Shown here one piece after another: positions 60,046 through 64,000 of a DNA stretch of 64,000 nucleotides. The stretch spans positions 4,216,001 through 4,280,000 of the forward strand of contig NW_025920104.1 in assembly GCF_902686445.1 (NCBI RefSeq), read 5' to 3'. The notes beneath the pieces are model-generated. The model did no database searches and was not told the DNA's origin. It worked only from the letters and a program-made list of their open reading frames with translations. Within the stretch, counting starts at the first letter, position 1; the number at the start of each line of letters is the position of its first letter. A program made the translations under genes and the position numbers. The DNA is from Sciurus carolinensis (taxonomy: Eukaryota > Chordata > Mammalia > Rodentia > Sciuridae).

Positions 60046-60198
60046 TCTCTGGATCTTCAAAATCATAAGTAATATGTTCTACGATACCTCTACCAGACAC
60101 AAAACCCAATACTCTGAACACAATAATGATGGGAACTTCATGCTTGATATATTGTAGAATTTCCATGATGCTCTGAAGAATAGTACTTTTTTGGCACC
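60046..60198 (-). pseudogene. POLR2B: POLR2B pseudo-exon, 5' piece cut by the ERV
   Basis: After acceptor 'tttttctag' the exon opens GAKK, then a one-base loss shifts the frame. The match resumes as [20 protein letters not shown] and [12 protein letters not shown], where the ERV interrupts it; the rest of the exon is at 54042-54058. The open frame 59903-60166 is a chance fusion of this exon with antisense LTR. Confidence 0.92.
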
Positions 60199-60275
60199 CT
60201 AGAAAAATAAAATACCATTAGAACACAAATATACAATAACCCAGAGAAATATAAAAGCCCCACAAAAACCTTTTA

Positions 60276-60468
60276 AATTCCAGCTACTCAGATGACTGAG
60301 GCAGGAGGTTAATAAGTTTGAGGTCAGCCTTGGCAAAGTAAAACCAGTCTCCACAACTTAGCAAAACCCTGTCTCAAAATAAAAAATAAAAAGGGATAGG
60401 GGAATAGCTTAATGGTAAATTACCTCTAAGTTCAAGCCCCAATACCACCAAAGGAAAAAAAATTAAAA
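60276..60468 (+). repeat. Dimeric B1+ID SINE
   Basis: 'ccagctactcagatgactga', 'aaaaccctgtctcaaaataa', then a short ID half. Confidence 0.82.
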
Positions 60469-60888
60469 ATCCCCAAAAACTGGGAGACAGCAAGCAAACC
60501 ATTTATGTTCATATATTTCAAAAATCGATGTCTCCCCATACTCTGAGAAACCTCCTACAACTACTTTTCAAAACTGCTTAAGTAAGTTAACTAATTTTAC
60601 AGACAACCTGGTTATTTAAACCATATAGAACTTCCATTCTCATCCATATGCCTGTCAAGATCCTTTAAGAATTAACCAAAAACTGCTCTTGGAAATGAGT
60701 TTTGGCTGCCAAAGAATAAAAACACAATTGATACCTTTCTATTCCCTCCCCCCCGGGGGTTGGGGAGCCTTGGGAAGAAAAAAATAGATGAGTGGTAAAA
60801 GATCAAGGACATGAATAGACAAATATAGAAAAAACCAAGTACAGAATAAAAACTAAATATCAAATCAGAGTCAATCTGTGTGTGTTAT

Positions 60889-61293
60889 GGTTCAGATGTG
60901 ATGTTCCCCAAAAGTTCATGTGTGAGACAACGCAAGGTTTGGAGAAGAAATGATTGGGTTATATTCTTAACCTAATAAGTGAATTAATCCAGATAGGAAT
61001 TAACTGAGTGGTAACTGAAATGGCAGGGTATGGCTAGAGGAGGCAGGAATTGGGGGTGTGGCTTTGGGTATCTGGTGATTGGAGTCTCTCTCTCTGCTTT
61101 CTGATCACCATGTAGGCTATTTCCCTGGGCCCCACTCTTCTGCCATAATGTTCTGCCTCACTTCAAGCCCTGAGGAATGGAGTCAGAATTCTATGGACTA
61201 AGACCTCTAAAATCATAAGCCCTTAATCTTTTCCTCCCCTAAAATTCTGCTGGTCAGTCCTTTAGTCACAGCAATACAAAAGCTGATTAAATA
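60889..61293 (+). repeat. MaLR-type LTR, copy 2
   Basis: 'ttatggttcagatgtgatgt' to 'tagtcacagcaatacaaaag'. Same family as 41166-41590; shares 'gtgaattaatcc', 'ggtaactgaa' and 'ctgatcacca' in order. Confidence 0.72.
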
Positions 61294-61379
61294 GTGAGGT
61301 ATCTTCTTGTTTGAATACCACTTCAAAACTAACAAAGAGCCTCTTACATATAATCTTCTCTTTTACAATTTCTTCCAAA

Positions 61380-61445
61380 GTACTGGGAATGTAGTTAGTA
61401 GTAGAGCACTCCTGGGTCCATTCCCAAGTTCCACAAAGAAAAAAA
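61380..61445 (+). repeat. ID SINE, degraded
   Basis: 'gtagttagtagtagagcact' and 'ggtccattcccaagttcc'. Confidence 0.55.
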
Positions 61446-61499
61446 ATTTATGACATAATCTCTGAGTAAGCTATAAGTGTGGTTCCATCTTGCTTATAC

Positions 61500-61715
61500 T
61501 CTAGCTCTTCTGCCAGACCCTACTCCCCATACCAGAGATTACATGGGCCTTTGTGGGCATTCTACCACATCCTTAGCACCAACCTCCCCCATTTATTATT
61601 TTTGAGACAAGGTCTTGCTAAGTTTTTCAGGCTGGCCTCACACTTATTATCATCCTGCCTCAGTCTCCCAGGTTGCTGGAATTATACACATGTGTCACTG
61701 TGCCTAGCTCTATGG
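61500..61715 (-). repeat. Dimeric B1+ID SINE
   Basis: B1 half clear: 'tgagacaaggtcttgctaag', 'gcctcagtctcccaggttgc'. The ID half is degraded. Confidence 0.8.
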
Positions 61716-61744
61716 TTCCTTGTGCTTGCTCTCTGGGTCAGTTA

Positions 61745-62020
61745 CTGAATGGAGAGGGCCACATGGCAAGAAACAGAGAGACTTCCAACCAACAGTCAGT
61801 AAAGACCTGAAACTGTCCAATGCCCAGTAAAGAACTGAATCCTGCCAACAACCATGTGAATATGCTTGGTATGATTGCAGTCTAGGCAATTACCTTATGA
61901 GAGACACTCAGTTAGAGGACCCAGTTAAGCTGCACCCAGATTCCTGACACACAGAAACTACAAGATGATAAACATTGTTGTTGGAGTAATCTGTTACATG
62001 GTAATAATAATAAGACCTAA
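61745..62020 (+). repeat. MLT1-like MaLR LTR fragment
   Basis: 'acccagattcctgacacaca' and 'aactacaagatgataaacat' plus 'gttggagtaatctgttacat' fit the 3' end of an MLT1-type LTR. Confidence 0.6.
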
Positions 62021-62641
62021 CCCATAATACCAATTACATGATCCAGAGAAGCTTTTTTTGACTAAGAAGGCAAAACAAGACACAAAGGAATGAGAAAAAT
62101 CAACATGTCATATCCCAGACCATACCTGCCCTCCTTTTACCAGCATGCAAACCCTTATAGTACTGGTAGGTCAGGAAGAATTCTAAAGACATGACCTACA
62201 CTTTCCTGTGTAGGCATATTTAGAATCCTTTTTGGCAAACTCATAGACTGTGTTTGTTACCATTTTCTCTTGGGCAATCAGAATCTATATGGGCAATAAG
62301 AAAATTATAGCCATGAAACCAAAAGGTCATTGAAATACAAAGAGTGAAATGAGCACCTTAATTTAACTTGATCATAAGAATTGGCAGAGAAATAGCAATT
62401 CTTGAACTTTGCAAATTTCATTTTGCATTAAATGCTTTATAAAAATATATAACTCTAACAAATAATGAAATACAAGTTTATATTATATTCATCTAATAAA
62501 GCTTAAGTTTAGCTGTCACACCATAAATAATTTTAAATCCACTTTCTGGTTACCCTCTATGAAAGTATACTTTTTCATTTCAAATTTAATAATATAATTT
62601 TAACTATCATTTTGTAATGTTTTAAAATAATGTTACTATAC
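62021..62641. other. POLR2B pseudo-intron, nothing recognised
   Basis: I searched by eye on the minus strand for the POLR2B exon expected between 60198 and 62642 and did not find it. Confidence 0.45.
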
Positions 62642-62860
62642 CTTTTCAGATCCACTAATAATCAAATACCCATCAGGATCCAAGGGACATTCATTTAACT
62701 CACAAAGATCATGATCTGTTAAGTCATTCAACAGGCAGTAAGTTGAATGCAACATAATTGGAATTTTTCCTATAAAAGTTTTCTCATGTGAGTCTGAAGT
62801 TGTTCTTCACCTTCTTTAACTACTGTTTTTGTTATGTAAACACAAAGTGGAGCAGAATAC
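62642..62860 (-). pseudogene. POLR2B: POLR2B pseudo-exon, frameshifted
   Basis: 219 nt between acceptor 'attttcaaag' and donor gtatag. The first frame reads [20 protein letters not shown]; after a single-base change of frame it reads [20 protein letters not shown] and then [20 protein letters not shown]. Matches the N-terminal (protrusion) region of POLR2B. Confidence 0.92.
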
Positions 62861-62995
62861 CTTTGAAAATAGAAGTAGGTCACAGTTGAGCAATAGTAGG
62901 GTGTTTGCTAAAACATAAATCCTCACCTGGTTAACATATATTTCCTGAATTCTATTTCAGTATCAGCTGATGACAAAATATATATATTTCTTAAT

Positions 62996-63107
62996 GTGAG
63001 ATGTCTTAATCTGGTCTCATTTGGCATCATAGGTGAAGAAGTACCATCTCTTTCCCAATGTTTTGGTTTTGAGAGGTAAATTTGTTCAAATTTCACAAAT
63101 ACATTGG
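62996..63107 (-). pseudogene. POLR2B: POLR2B pseudo-exon, donor lost
   Basis: After acceptor 'attttattttag' it reads [20 protein letters not shown] then [14 protein letters not shown]. The following donor GT is mutated (tcacattaag), so the frame runs on into the intron. First POLR2B exon seen in the window; earlier ones would lie beyond the right edge or are absent. Confidence 0.9.
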
Positions 63108-63567
63108 CTAAAATAAAATAAGAAACAGGAAAAGGGTAAATAAATTTTCCCTTAAACACTTTATTGATTCTGATGTTAATAACTGACATTAATATTTAAG
63201 TAAAATTAGCTCTTCAAACTGGCAAAATTAATCTATTTTATTGATATGAGGACTCTTCAAAGTCAACATACACAATACATATACGTATAGTTTTACACCT
63301 AATTGCTTTCTCAAGGCAGAAATAAAATGACTTAATATGCCATAGGTACATAAAAACTGCATACAAGTTTGTCAGTCAAAACAAATTTTATTAATGATCT
63401 ATACAATTTCATATGCCTCTCTCTGGTTAAGGTCAAAAGTACAAAATGACCAAAGAACAAAAATAAATTGACATTTAGAACTTCTCAAAAGTAATCAATA
63501 GAATATTAGAAAAAATAAGCCTAACTCTTCCATTAAACAACTAAAAAAATAAGTAAATAAGTAAAAG
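63108..63567. other. AT-rich, nothing recognised
   Basis: No recognisable exon or repeat. Confidence 0.45.
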
Positions 63568-63766
63568 GGCAGGCAGAGTGGCATATGCCTATAGCCCCCG
63601 TGACTCAGGAGGCTGAGACAAGAGGATGGCAAGTTCAAAGACAGCTTCAGCAACTTAGCAAACTCCTATGCAACTTAGTGAGACCCTGTCTCAAAACTGT
63701 ACCAAAAATTTTAAGTCTTGGGATACAACTCAGTGGTAAAGCACCCTTGGGTCAAACTCCCAGGAC

Positions 63767-63813
<47 letters not shown>
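63568..63813 (+). repeat. Dimeric B1+ID SINE with (CA)n tail
   Basis: 'caggcagagtggcatatgcc', 'gagaccctgtctcaaaactg', 'gatacaactcagtggtaaag', then a (CA)n microsatellite from about 63768 to 63813 grown from the A-rich tail. The open frame 63585-63830 lies in it. Confidence 0.88.
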
Positions 63814-63814
<1 letters not shown>

Positions 63815-64000
63815 AAAAGAGAAATTTTAATCATTCTCATTTGGTATAAAGGAGTAAGCACTTCCAATCCTGGCTGACTATAGCTCAGCCCACAGCAATA
63901 TACAAACAAACAAACAAAAACAAAAACATCTGCTTCCTAACTAAACAAGATCCATGAATATAACTCTTCAGAGAGAAACAGATACAGGATTTCTCTCTAC
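63814..64000. other. Right edge, nothing recognised
   Basis: A short AAAC-rich run at 63900-63928; otherwise featureless. Confidence 0.4.

Larger units (their letters stand above)
54053..60051 (+). mobile_element. Non-autonomous IAP-like class II endogenous retrovirus
   Basis: Provirus 54059-60045 flanked by the 6-bp direct repeat tctctg (54053-54058, 60046-60051; an extra 'a' makes 7 bp possible). Order: 5' LTR, tRNA-Phe-type primer site, hairpin-rich leader, gag start, AT-rich filler, pol end (connection, RNase H, integrase), env, polypurine tract, 3' LTR. The primer type and LTR core 'aagatggcgcctggcag' point to the IAP group; integrase and the TM cysteine spacing fit betaretrovirus-like class II. 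Gag is only a stub, and protease and most RT are absent. It cannot replicate alone; helper proteins would be needed (inference). Orientation is opposite to the POLR2B copy. Confidence 0.9.

Noticed and set aside
59903..60166. 87-residue minus-strand frame as a fusion gene
   Set aside because: It is a POLR2B pseudo-exon piece running into antisense LTR; the join is the ERV insertion point.

Overview
The window looks like mammalian nuclear DNA, most likely from a squirrel-like rodent (Sciuridae). This rests on the very dense tRNA-derived ID-type SINEs and dimeric B1+ID SINEs (the 'MEN' type I associate with squirrels), together with rodent-type L1, MaLR LTRs and an IAP-like retrovirus. Species is an inference; no sequence search was run. 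I find no intact host gene. The DNA is AT-rich and the recognisable coding sequence belongs to broken gene copies or to retroelements.

Left part (1-28.2 kb): six exons of a CCDC138 copy lie on the + strand in normal order, separated by introns. Several carry in-frame stops or frameshifts, but most splice borders are still visible, so it is an unprocessed (duplicated) pseudogene. Its introns hold L1 copies (2.4-3.1 kb; 4.9-7.1 kb; a long old L1 at about 9.7-13.6 kb with a younger one nested in it; an old minus-strand L1 at about 18-22 kb), MaLR LTRs, an IAP-like solo LTR at 21.4 kb and many SINEs.

Middle (28.2-37.9 kb): no exons recognised. It holds a minus-strand L1 (30.2-31.4 kb), SINEs and a U6 snRNA retropseudogene (36.4 kb).

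Right part (37.9-63.1 kb): three terminal exons of an IGFBP7 copy (+ strand) end at about 39.96 kb. Nine exons or exon pieces of a POLR2B copy (- strand) run from 63.1 kb down to a stop codon at 40.26 kb. The two are tail to tail, as IGFBP7 and POLR2B are in human 4q12, so this is a decayed duplication of that two-gene block. Both have frameshifts or stops, and the central POLR2B exons are missing.

The most distinctive feature is an endogenous retrovirus at 54059-60045 (+ strand), inserted inside a POLR2B pseudo-exon with a 6-bp target duplication (tctctg). Its two 368-bp LTRs differ at 9 positions by my count (about 97.6% identical). It has a tRNA-Phe-type primer site and IAP-like LTR core. 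The leader carries an array of about 14 short stem-loops whose arms covary. Then follow a short gag start, about 1.5 kb of AT-rich non-retroviral-looking filler in place of gag/pro/RT, the end of pol (connection, RNase H, integrase), a broken env, a polypurine tract and the 3' LTR. It is a non-autonomous, recently inserted class II element. A separate 1.1-kb foldback at 50.4-51.5 kb has 64-bp inverted ends around an LTR-like core.
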